64,000 nucleotides of DNA, from the NCBI RefSeq assembly GCF_028583425.1, contig NC_072791.1:30449368-30513367 (forward strand), in the 5' to 3' direction. Shown in pieces: positions 54,893 to 64,000 of the stretch; the stretch's first letter is position 1; every line of letters begins with the position of its first letter. The stretch comes from Eublepharis macularius. Its lineage: Eukaryota > Chordata > Lepidosauria > Squamata > Eublepharidae. The notes below the pieces were generated by a model. The model ran no database searches. It was not told where the DNA came from and worked only from the letters and a program-made list of their open reading frames with translations. The position numbers were made by a program, and so were the translations under genes.

Positions 54893-55453
54893 TGACAGCT
54901 GCACTGGGATATAACAAAACAAAATAAATGTTTATTTTTCAAGAAGCGTATTGGTTTCATTAAAGTAGTTCTTAGTTCTTAAAGTCACTTCCTATAAACT
55001 CATTCGCACACGATCTCTTGTAAGGCTTCACACACAGTTAGCCTCCTTCTCTAGGCTCTATATTTCTCTCAAAGAAAACTCCTCAGGCAGCACACAGCTA
55101 GCCTCTCTTTCTCTTATTCACAGAAATATGAAACCTGCTCAGGCAGCACACAGCTGGCCTCTCTTTCCCTGACTGAGCGTCCTTTCACAAACATGCTCAG
55201 TTCAGGTTCCACACAGGTTATATTTCTCTCATAAAACACTTCGACATATTCAGGCAGCACACAGCTAGCCTGCTTTCTTCTGACTGAAAAACCTTTCTCC
55301 CTGCACTGTCAGTCTCAACTGCATTCACTCCGCCCACACTCTCAGTCATCAACCAATCACATCACTCACTCTTCCCTCTCTCACCTCCGCTCTTCACCTA
55401 GCTCAAACCAAACATTTAAAGACACATGCACACATTTACTTGGAATCATTACA
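54893..55453 (-). mobile_element. Candidate solo LTR, antisense, with internal repeats
   Basis: Read on the minus strand it begins TGTAATGATTCC and ends CAGCTGTCA (TG...CA ends, 561 bp). It contains TGATTGGTTGATGAC (CCAAT-like), CTTTAAATG (TATA-like) and AATAAACATTTATTTTG near its end, in the right order for an LTR. Three to four internal repeats contain GAGGCTAGCTGTGTGCTGCC variants. No internal coding region and no target duplication were found. Confidence 0.5.
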
Positions 55454-57085
55454 GGCGGGGTGTGTGAATGGATTCAATCAAGTACTTCTGGAGACCTCCA
55501 TTGTAACTGCCTTCCTGGGTAAGGTAATTGAGAGGGCGGTAGCGGAACAGCTGCAAGTACACCTGGATGATGCCTCTATCCTGCATCTATTCCAGTCCAG
55601 CTTCAGGCCTGGCCATGGTGCAGAGACAGCTCTGGTCACCCTCACAGACGACCTGCGGCAACACCTGGATTGGGGCGGGTTGGCACTGCCGAGACTTTTA
55701 GATCTTACAGCAGTGTCCAACACGGTTGATCATAATCTTCTGACCCACCGCCTTACCGATGTAGGGTTTTTTTGGGACAGCCCTGCAATGGCTGAACTAC
55801 TTCCTTCACAATCGGGGACAGAGGGTGGCACATGAGGAACAGATTCTGCTCGCCATTCTTTGGTATGCGGCAACCCTCAGGGGGCGATTCTTTCCCTGAT
55901 GCTATTTAACATCTATATGCACCCCCTCGCCCAGTTAGCTCGCAGATTTGGGCTGGGTTGTCACCAGTATGCGGATGATACCCAGCTCTATCTGCTGATG
56001 GACGGCCAGTCTGATCTCGCTTCGGATTCCTTGGCAAAGGTCTTGAGGCTGTGATGGTATGGTTACATCAGAGTCACCAGAAATTGAATCTCCTGAAGTC
56101 GTAGGTTCTGTGTCTGGGTCGTGGAGCGATCAAGTTGGGGACCTGGCTCTCAACCCTCGATGGGGCACAATTGAAACCTTCACCAACAGTGAGGAGCCTG
56201 GGTGTGATTTTGGGATGACACACTTTCAATGGAGGCCCAGGTCACGACCATTGTCAGGTCTGCCTTTTTCCGTCTTCGACAGGCCAGGCAACTGGCACTC
56301 TATCTTTTGCCCCAGGACCTGGCTATAGTAATCCATGCAATGGTCACCTCCAGACAAGACTACTGCCACTCACTGTACTCTGGGCTGCCCTTGGGCCTGA
56401 CCCGGAAGTTACAGCTGGTCTAGAATGTAGCGGCACTCATACTTACCAGAATGCCAATCCAAGCGCACATTCATCATGTGCTGTGCCAGCTGCACTGGCT
56501 CCCAGTGGAATTCTGGATGCGGTTCAAGGTGTTAACCTTGGTGTTTAAAGCCCTTCACGGACTGAGTTCTGCATACCTGCGGGACTACCTCTTCCATTAT
56601 GTCCCCTGCAAGGCGTTGCACTCTGCAGACAAGCAATTCCTGGTGGTCCCCGGCCCAAAGGACATCCGTCTGGCCTCAACCAGGGCCAGGGCTTTTTCTG
56701 CCCTGGCCCTGGTCTGGTGGAATGCTCTCCCACTGGAGATACAGGCCTGTGAGACCTGTTACAGTTCCGCAGGGCCTGTAAAAACGAGATGTTCCACCGG
56801 GCCTTTGGCTGAGTGCCAGCAGGTGTCCTCCTTCTTGCATCTAAGACTGCCACTTTTTCCGGGTCTGCCCTCGGCCATCTGCTATGACCTTATAAAAACT
56901 CCCAAATATTTATTTAAATAGCCTGTGCCTGGACTATTTTAATGACTTTTTAAAGATTATTATTGATTTTATGGTTTTATGATTGATTCACTGTGTTTTA
57001 TGAATGTTGTTAGCCACCCGGAGCCCATTTGTGGGGAAGGTGGGGTATAAATCAAATAAATAAATAAATAAATAAATAAATGTTC
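55454..57085 (+). mobile_element. L2-type LINE, RT domain to 3' end
   Basis: Damaged ORF2 with L2-clade motifs in order: FLGKVIERAVAEQLQ (about 55515), SSFRPGHGAETALVTLTDDL, NPQGAILSLMLFNIYMHPLA (about 55870), CHQYADDTQLYLLMD with the catalytic YADD (about 55970), then CQLHWLPVEFWMRFKVLTLV and WWNALPLEIQ, and the tail with AAAT repeats at 57054-57081. Several frameshifts and stops. Its 3' part is duplicated at 234-892. Confidence 0.85.
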
Positions 57086-58457
57086 TATGGTTATGCACAA
57101 ACTCCAGGGTGTGAGGCTAAGTTAGCCTTACTTCACTTCTCACATTCCAGTACTTTTCCATCTCCTGCCTAGCCAGGCAGCTTGTCTGTGTTTTAAACAC
57201 ATGAGCAGAGGGGCTTATGATATTGCCATATTCATAAGCCTTAATATTGTGAGGGCAATTATGACCACTTACACCACTTTGAAGCCTCGGATCAGTTTCA
57301 GGCTTTCAGATCTTCACAATTCACGTCACACTTTTTTTTTTTTTAACTTTGAGCATGCGTAGTAATGTTGCAATGTTGGAACCCATCCATCCCCCTGTAT
57401 TTGCTGATTGGGCTGCCCCCTGCCTACTGGAGAGGCAGTTGGTGGTGGAGTTCTGGGAGAAAACATATACTCATGCTTCTTCCACTTTTATTTATTTTTT
57501 TAAAGCCAAGCTAGGAAAGGGTTAAAATGCTGCTGCTTCATCTCCCCCCCCCGCTTCCCTGCTGTTTTCTTTTGCAAATGGCTGTAGAAAATACTTTTTT
57601 TTTGGCATTAGCAGAGGAGAGGGGAAAGCAGCCATTTAACCCTTTCCTGGCTTTTAAAGCCAACAGGGAATAAGCAATAATGTTTCAACACAGCAACATT
57701 ACAAATCATTCCTGGCTTTAAAAGAGAGAGAGAGAGAGAGAGCACATACCCTAGAGGAAGGAAGGGTAAAGCAGCCATTTATTCCTTTCCTGGCTTTTAA
57801 AACTAGCAGGGAATAACCAACAAGGTTAGGAATTGTTCCTGGCTTTAGAAAAAAATAAAAGAGTGCGTGCATACCCGGAAGGAAGGAAGCCAACAGGAGA
57901 AGCAGCCTTATGACCCTTACCTCACTTTACAGAGGGAAATGGTGGAAAAGCAGTTCAGAGAGCTGAGGAGGGTGGGAGCGGTTAATTCTACACAGACCAA
58001 TCAGCTCCTGGGGAAAAGGAGAGGGGGAAGAAGAGAAACCGAATGAGAGTATAGATTTCACACTGACATTAATTGCACAAGCCGCAACTCGGCAGAGGCT
58101 TCAAAATAACATTGTGGTATTTCCGCAGGCGGAAAAATCGGGGATGCTGTGGACAAACATCGGTATTGCATCTCAAGACTACCTTGCAAGTGAGAAACTC
58201 CTGCAAACATGGGAAGCAGAACAGATACTGAAACACTTTAGAGTCCAAGTGTGAAAAGTGTCTTAGAAAGTGATGTAGAAGCTGTACTCAAAGCAATTAG
58301 GAGAGAAAAGGCATTTGAGTAGATGGAAGACCATCTACTGATAATGACAAAATTGAAATGGTTCAACATTTTCTATCCTTTGGCTCAATCATCAACCAAA
58401 AGGGAGATGGCAGCCAAGAAGTTCCCTGACCACACTTACTCAATCCCTGTCTGTTAA
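57086..58457. repeat. Segmental duplicate partner of 893-2226
   Basis: Non-coding flank nearly identical to the window start, except for short indels such as an additional segment near 57585-57620. No gene seen. Confidence 0.75.
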
Positions 58458-59539
58458 ATAAAATTGTTATTTCTTTTGAACATTATACAGTCTCTAGTGC
58501 CATTTCCAACAAAAAGAAGGGGGCTCCTGCTTTGCCCCATCAAGTTCCTAAACTGGGTTAAAAACCCATAATTATAACTGCCTGTCAGAGTGGGACAAAT
58601 AGACTTTCAAACCTGAAATAATAACATGCTACTTGGGGCTGCTCAGGCAATGCAAGGGAAATGAATTTTGGTGAGAAAATCCGCCTCACTGTATGGGAAT
58701 GAAGGGGAGTCTGTCACATTACCATTAATGGAACATTGACTTATCCATGGTGGTGCCAGGATAGGGTGGCCAACCTCTAGGTAGAAGCTAGGGATTTCCT
58801 GGAATTATAACAGATCTACGGGCCACAGAGACCAGTTCCTCTGAAGAAAATGACTGCTTTGGAGGGTGGACTGTATGAGGTCTCTCCCCTCCCCAACTCG
58901 CACCATCTCCAAACTCCACCTCCCAAATCTACATGGATTTCCCTACCTGGAGCTGGCAACCATATGCCAGACAGAGAGCTCTAGGGACCCTTGACATTTT
59001 AAATGTGGGTGATTCTCTTTGTTTATGCCAAGCAGTAAGATTTTTGCCACTGTTCAAGACACTACCCCCATTGGCTCTCCTTCCCACTGTACTATATGAA
59101 TATGTGGAGAGTTTCTAAAAAAGCTGTGGTCATGTGTCAGGAAGCATGCCTGTCAGGGTCATAACCATCTCCAGGTCTTCTCACTACACACTCTCCCTCC
59201 TAGACCCTGAATGACCTGATTTCCTAGCTCCATCTCTTTCCTATGCCCAGAGATCAACCACATATTACAGCTAATAGCAAAAAAGGTACTGTGCACAGCA
59301 GCCAAGCAGTTCATAAGGTGTTTGTAGCATTTGCCATGCCAACAACCTAATTCCAGGATCAGCTCACCATAGCACCTCCCCATTGGATATGCTAAGTTTA
59401 ACTAGGGAACTCATTTGTGGCATAGTTTGTGCCATCCCTACAACAGACCACAGTCCTAAACCTTATAGAAGTACTTGCTCAATTTGAAGCAATCAAGCCT
59501 CAATGCACTTGCTCAAAAGACAAGATTTATTTCTCTCTG
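58458..59539. other. Intergenic stretch with a MITE
   Basis: Holds the palindromic element at 58758-58967. 58988-59010 (CTTGACATTTTAAATGTGGG) reappears at 2231-2250, the last bit of flank before the CR1 junction there. The rest shows no gene or named repeat. Confidence 0.5.
58758..58967. mobile_element. Palindromic MITE
   Basis: GGTGGCCAACCTCTAGGT at the left is mirrored by ACCTGGAGCTGGCAACC at the right, with further self-complementarity inside (CTGCTTTGGAGGGTGGACT and neighbours). A very common non-coding repeat type in reptile genomes. Confidence 0.65.
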
Positions 59540-59659
59540 AGGGCCAAGCTACACATGACAAATGACACTTGAACGGCAAGTGGATTGAGTGGAGGGCAAG
59601 TGAACAGGGAGAAATACACTTGCTGTTCAAGTGTCATTCGTCATGTGTAGCTTGGCCCT
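59540..59659. mobile_element. Palindromic MITE, 120 bp, copy 1
   Basis: AGGGCCAAGCTACACATGAC and its inverted complement form about 40-bp arms (with GACACTTGAACGGCAAGT) around a short loop containing GTGGAGGGCAAGTGAACAGG. No coding sequence. Confidence 0.85.
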
Positions 59660-60313
59660 ATGAGACCTCCTTGTCTGTAACATAGAGCTTTTTGCTCTGC
59701 ACCTCTTTCTTTAGTTTAAGTAGTTTCTTTCATTCCCTATAAGGAGTCTGTCACCATTTAGTCTTTTTGCATATGTTTGCAGCCTGGTTCAGTATTCACA
59801 TTCCAGGGATCATTTCCACCCAACCCCCCCAACTATGTATGCCCCTTAGCTGTCAATCAACCATTCCCATGCCAGTAACTAAGCAGTTTTGAAGATGGCA
59901 GGAACATCCAATCAGAAAGCTGATAAATACTAGAGGAAGTGCAGACAGTTTGGAGTTTTTAGGTCTGGCTTTTGGACAGCAGGCATGTTAGAACTACTGA
60001 GTGATAATTGTGAAGAGCAGATGGATGGGTGGAGCAGACAGTGTATATTAGTGGGTCTACTCTGGTTCAATTATATCCTTCAGAAAGAGGAAGACTAGCT
60101 ATAAACAGTTTTGTCAAGAATACGGGAGACTGACAACAAGGGGGATTCCCATGTTTGCTGACTGAAAAGATATCATTTAATGGTGAAATGTCATTTAAGG
60201 TCTCTGTGAGCTCTTGGGTTATAGTGTAAATAAAGCTTTTTGACATTGTAATGTGAAGGGGAAAATATTTACCTCAGGCCAGGCTGCAAGGTTACTTTAT
60301 TTTTGTGGTCTGT
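59660..60313. other. Intergenic stretch between two MITE copies
   Basis: AT-rich, no gene, RNA or named repeat seen. Confidence 0.4.
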
Positions 60314-60432
60314 GGGTGAAGCTACAAGTGACGAATGACACTTGAACGGCAAGTGTATTTCTTCCTGTTCACTTGCCCTCCACTTAATCCACTTGCTGTT
60401 CAAGTGTCATTCGTCACTTGTAGCTTGGCCCT
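60314..60432. mobile_element. Palindromic MITE, 119 bp, copy 2
   Basis: Same family as 59540-59659. Relative to that copy the central loop is in the opposite orientation (CCTGTTCACTTGCCCTCCAC here). Confidence 0.85.
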
Positions 60433-60892
60433 ATGACTATTTAAGCCCTTCAACCATTCTGAGAAGAAAAATAAAACATTACTCTTGTTCTTTTTAATCC
60501 TGCCTCAGATCTCAGTGTCTTGAAAGAACAATAAAACTTAGGTCACAATAGGGAGCCTACTATTCTATAGCCATAGAAATAAAGCTTTAAATAAATTGCT
60601 ATAAAATACCATACCAGGATGGGTGGGTATCACGTTTAAATTCCCCCCAAATTACTGGAGGCTGTCACACACATCATACATTATGTATGTTGTATAGTTG
60701 ATAACACAGAAGGATGGATTGGTGGGGTTGTGGACTTGAGGATCCTGCCCCTCTCTTTGGCTAAAGAACAAGTGTCCAGACTTTGGAGGATCCCAGTGCA
60801 AATTTCATGCTGACGACAGCTGCGGCTAGTAAGGAACAGGGGGTGGGAAACAATCTCTGTCTACTAAACCCCTCTAAGACTGAGATACGGTT
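60433..60892. other. Intergenic stretch
   Basis: No gene or RNA seen. 60720-60860 (GATCCTGCCCCTCTCTTTGG and following) may be a decayed LINE piece next to the SINE. Confidence 0.35.
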
Positions 60893-61130
60893 ATAACAAC
60901 AACAACAACAACATTTGCTTTATATATGGCCCTTCAGAATGACTTAACACCCACTGAAAGCGGTTTACAAAGTTTGTTATTATTATCCCCACAACAAAAC
61001 ACCCTGTGAGGTGGGTGGGGCTGAGAGAGCTAGAAGTGGCAATTGACCCAAGGTCAGCTGGCTTCAAGTGGAGGAGTGAGGAATCAAGATTAGAGTCCTG
61101 TACTCTTAACCACTACATCAAACTGGCTAC
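60893..61130 (-). mobile_element. tRNA-derived SINE
   Basis: Fourth copy of the family at 25597, antisense, with an AAC repeat at the left end. The B-box region is damaged (a deletion near 61085 relative to the sister copies). Confidence 0.8.
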
Positions 61131-61420
61131 ATCAAACTGGTTGTGAAACAATCCTCTTATTTATTGAATAGCAATTGCAATGGCATTCTGAAGGCATGTC
61201 AGGCGAAGAAGGTTGCCATCAATCTCCAGACAGTCTGTCTGGAGCCAAAGGATAATTTCCTGGGAAGGGGGTCTCCTCTGCGCTCATAATAGGATTGTGG
61301 AGGCATTTTGGACAGCTACAGGTGGTGAGAGGTGGAAAAATTGGACTCCATGGGTGACATCCATGCACTTGCAGAACTGTTAGGTTGGATCCAGCCTCAA
61401 AGAGACAAACCACACAGGAG

Positions 61421-61980
61421 ATAGATCTATGGAAATCTTTTTTGACATGGTATACCTGGGTTTGCTTCTACCTTGGACAAAATTTGAATTCAGAGTATAG
61501 AGACTTCATCTTGTCTAATCAAAGATACATGCCTCACCCATGAGAAGAAAGTCAAATAATATTTATCTTGGCAGATGAAACCAAAGCCGAAAAGTACAAA
61601 GCACAGCTCCAAATCCATTGCATCATGTTTTGTTCTACCCCTTCCCCAGATACCCCTTTCTCTGCTTATTGGTTAGTTAATACTGGATATTATACATGCC
61701 TAGTTTGTAAACAACAAAGCAAAGAGCAATGCCACTAGATACTTCTGTGGATTGTGTGAGTGTGAAATGCGTTTTTCTCTACCATTGTTCTGACACTGCA
61801 GTTTTTTCAGTGTTTCCCTCGACTGTAGTGGTTTAAGGTCAGAAGAATTAAATCAAACTAAATTTTATGTTTGGGTTATGTTGGGTATATCAGTCTGGTG
61901 GGAGTTGCAATTTTATTCTGTAGAGTGGAAAATTTAAGAAGCAGAATCTCAGAGAGCATGTTTGCATGGGAATTCATCCT
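61421..61980 (+). promoter_or_regulatory. Conserved 5' flank of a further serpin unit
   Basis: Matches 33950-34530 upstream of gene A along its whole length, including GATATTATACATGCCT and the TTATGTTTGGGTTA.GTTGGGTATATCAG stretch. HNF1-like GGTTAGTTAATACTGG (61669) is kept, while the TATA-like box of gene A reads GTTTGTAAACAAC here. The match stops at 61980, where an L1 begins. The coding exons would lie right of the window. Confidence 0.75.
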
Positions 61981-62898
61981 ACTCGACTTCCGGTTTGGGA
62001 TTCATGGAGGTCTGAAGCAGCTCCATTCGCGGAGCTGACCGGACTGCCGTTTTAAGCGGCCGGCGGGGGAAATTTAGCCCGCGGCCAACTGCTCTCAGGC
62101 GGAGAGCAGGCAAAGAACGCTCAAGACCTCAGGGTGCGTTGATCTCGGGCAAGGGGGGGCTCTGCGCAACGGGCCCCCTCCCGACCCTTGAGGTCCCACC
62201 CTGTGACAGGTCGGCTAAGATCTCTGCGGCAGATTCGGGGCCAATGCGGTTGGCATAAGACCTACATACCCAAGCTTCAAAAGGGGAAAGAAGTGGAGAG
62301 GAGAAATTAAGATTGAAACAGAGATTACAACCCAAGGAAAGTGAATGAGAAGGTCACTATCACTATCTTCTGATACGGGACAGATTGTAAAAAGTAAAGA
62401 AGAATTAAAGTAGATTTTCAAACTGCAACAGGCTAGTAAAAAGGAGGGGAAGACTCGGCAAGAGTTGCATAAGAAAAGAGACTAAGTTTAAGGAGTTATT
62501 AAAGAAATTGGACTATTGTTTTGAATACTTGCGGTTACGGAGCTGTGAGAAAAATTTACCATCGCGAGAGCTACTGTGGGAAGTCGGGAAACAGGAAGTA
62601 CGTAATAACAATAGAGTTGCTGGAGAGAAGCGGCCCTTGCCGAAGGGCAGGAAGAAGGGAATCGCCATCTTTGAAAGGGGAAGGGTCGCGGCTTCAGCGG
62701 AAGAGGAAGTAAGCCATTTTGGATTACAAAAATCATAGAAAAACCATAGAGAAAAGACGCCCGACATTTTGGACTTTTTAAAAGCCTTTTTTCTTGCAAG
62801 AAGACCGGGACATTTGAATTTAAAAAGACATTAAATTTTACGCCACGGAGTTAAGGAAGAGAGCGGACTCGTGGGAGCGAGCTAAAGCAAGCCCCACG

Positions 62899-63675
62899 AT
62901 GTCGAAAAAAGAGTGGCAATCGGCAATAGAAAACTTGGATAAAAATTTTTTAGAAGTGATTAAAGAACTTAAGGACACGAAACTGGAGCTGATTAAAGAG
63001 GTTAAACAGACAGTGAAAACTGAGCTGTCAGAAGTGAAGAAAGGTATGGAAATAATACAAAACGAATTGCAAGGGACACAGCAGAGAGTCAAAGTAGTGG
63101 AAGGTGCGGTGGAGAACTTAGCTGACACGCAACAAACAGAGATGAGACTGATGAGGGGAAGAATGGCGGTTGCGGAAAGTAAACACATGGAGAAGCAGCT
63201 GAGATTTCGCGGCTTGCCGGAAGTGGAAGGAAAGACAGCGCAAGAACAGATGACTGAGGTGTTAGCTGAATACCTGGGAAAGGAGGAGGAGGAAGTTGTG
63301 GCTATCCTTGATGTGGTATATCGTGTAAATTCAAGAATCGCGACCCAGAGGAAATTACCAAGAGACGTGATTGTGCAGTTCACGACTCGAAATATGAAAG
63401 AGAAGATTGTGACTAAACAGTTTCAAGATCCATTGGAGATTGATGGCAAGACGATTATCATCATGAAGGAACTACCCAGATCGGTGTTACTAGATCGGAA
63501 AAAATATAAAGCACTAATTCAGATTCTGAAGGACATGAAAATCAGGTATAGATGGGAATTACCAGAAGGTGTGTCCTTTGAATTTGGAGGGGTCAAAAAG
63601 CGTATCAGATCCGAGCGAGAGATGGAGCGATTCTTAAGGGACAATGAAAAAGACTTACCAGCAACAAGACTATGA
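62899..63675 (+). CDS. ORF1: L1 ORF1 protein (RNA-binding chaperone)
   Basis: 258 residues, full length, no stops. Binds L1 RNA as a trimer in the cytoplasmic ribonucleoprotein. Residues about 5-95 are a heptad-rich coiled coil (FLEVIKELKDTKLELIKEVK), followed by the RRM beginning LRFRGLPEVEG at about residue 101 and a C-terminal domain with VIVQFTTRNMKEKIV, then a basic end (KKRIRSEREMERF). The start ATG follows GCCCCACG. The stop overlaps the ORF2 start as ATGA, which suggests coupled reinitiation. Confidence 0.92.
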   Translation: MSKKEWQSAIENLDKNFLEVIKELKDTKLELIKEVKQTVKTELSEVKKGMEIIQNELQGTQQRVKVVEGAVENLADTQQTEMRLMRGRMAVAESKHMEKQLRFRGLPEVEGKTAQEQMTEVLAEYLGKEEEEVVAILDVVYRVNSRIATQRKLPRDVIVQFTTRNMKEKIVTKQFQDPLEIDGKTIIIMKELPRSVLLDRKKYKALIQILKDMKIRYRWELPEGVSFEFGGVKKRIRSEREMERFLRDNEKDLPATRL

Positions 63676-64000
63676 ATATGGAATGTAAAGTTTTATCTTG
63701 GAATGTAAATGGACTAAATTCACCAAACAAGAGAAAAAGCATTTTCCACTGGCTATTAAAACAAAAATGTGATAGTGTATGTTTGCAAGAGACCCATATT
63801 AGAAAACAAGATGTAAAATATTTGAAACTGAAAAAATTGGGTAATGATTTTGCAGCACCCTCTAATAAGAAAAAAAGAGGAGTGGTGTTGTATATAAAAG
63901 AGGAGCTGCAGCCAAAATTTGTAATGAAAGATGTGGAAGCCAGATTTATAGCAGTGGAATGCATATGGAATCTAAAGAGAGTGCTGGTAGTCGGAGTTTA
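63672..64000 (+). CDS. ORF2: L1 ORF2 protein, N-terminal endonuclease (partial)
   Basis: The first 109 codons of ORF2 are open up to the window edge. VLSWNVNGLNSPNKRKSIF and VCLQETHI are the Asn and Glu catalytic-site motifs of the APE-type endonuclease that nicks target DNA; RGVVLYIKEEL follows. The ATG at 63672 overlaps the ORF1 stop by one base-shifted ATGA; a second in-frame ATG is at 63678. Reverse transcriptase lies beyond the window. Confidence 0.9.
   Translation, partial: MNMECKVLSWNVNGLNSPNKRKSIFHWLLKQKCDSVCLQETHIRKQDVKYLKLKKLGNDFAAPSNKKKRGVVLYIKEELQPKFVMKDVEARFIAVECIWNLKRVLVVGV

Larger units (their letters stand above)
61981..64000 (+). mobile_element. L1 LINE, apparently full-length 5' end (cut by window edge)
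   Basis: The element starts near CGACTTCCGGTTTGGGATTC inside the conserved serpin 5' flank. About 0.9 kb of 5' UTR with CG-rich start is followed by intact ORF1 and the start of ORF2. Sense orientation relative to the serpin array. The presence of the 5' UTR and two open frames suggests a young, full-length insertion; the 3' end lies outside the window. Confidence 0.88.

Noticed and set aside
1-64000. CRISPR arrays, bacterial operons or phage features
   Set aside because: No spaced direct repeats of that kind, no prokaryotic gene packing; introns, SINEs and LINEs show vertebrate DNA.

Overview
The window looks like nuclear DNA from a non-avian reptile, most likely a squamate (lizard, gecko or snake). 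The repeat mix points that way: CR1, L2 and L1 LINEs, Penelope-like elements, tRNA-derived SINEs, a 5S rRNA-derived SINE of the 5S-Sauria type, hAT-like palindromic elements and young LTR elements lie side by side. This is inferred from family resemblance; no database was searched. The only host protein-coding genes I can support belong to a tandem array of clade A serpins (alpha-1-antitrypsin-like secreted proteins).

Layout. Positions 1-2226 are the 3' flank of a serpin unit lying left of the window; they are a near copy of two blocks at 53192-53424 and 56420-58457. A CR1 fragment (2250-3147) marks a junction. From about 3160 the sequence resembles intron 3 of a second serpin copy (gene B), of which only exon 4 (26577-26724) and exon 5 (30441-30632) are present. 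Its large intron 3 carries an L1 fragment, a GAGAA microsatellite, a complete endogenous retrovirus with env (5307-20792), a CR1, nested hAT-like elements and a 1050-bp tract almost identical to intron 3 of the next gene. Gene A (35132-51448) is a complete four-coding-exon serpin with exon lengths 673, 271, 148 and 207 bp. Its last intron holds a 33-bp minisatellite, a Ty3/gypsy-type element with integrase ahead of reverse transcriptase (Gmr1-like, 40997-46675), several SINEs, an L2 piece and a Penelope-like element. Positions 51449-61420 are its 3' flank. At 61421-61980 the conserved upstream block of another serpin unit starts and is cut by an apparently full-length L1 that runs off the right edge.

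How it fits together. The array has evolved by tandem duplication, unequal deletion, sequence transfer between copies and heavy repeat insertion. Gene A keeps all coding exons and correct splice phases. Gene B keeps only the part coding for the C-terminal half and the reactive centre loop. The two reactive loops differ strongly, while the framework encoded by exons 4 and 5 is conserved, as is typical of expanded clade A serpin clusters. The retrovirus is very young (LTRs about 0.4 percent different); the Gmr1-like element is somewhat older (about 1.3 percent).
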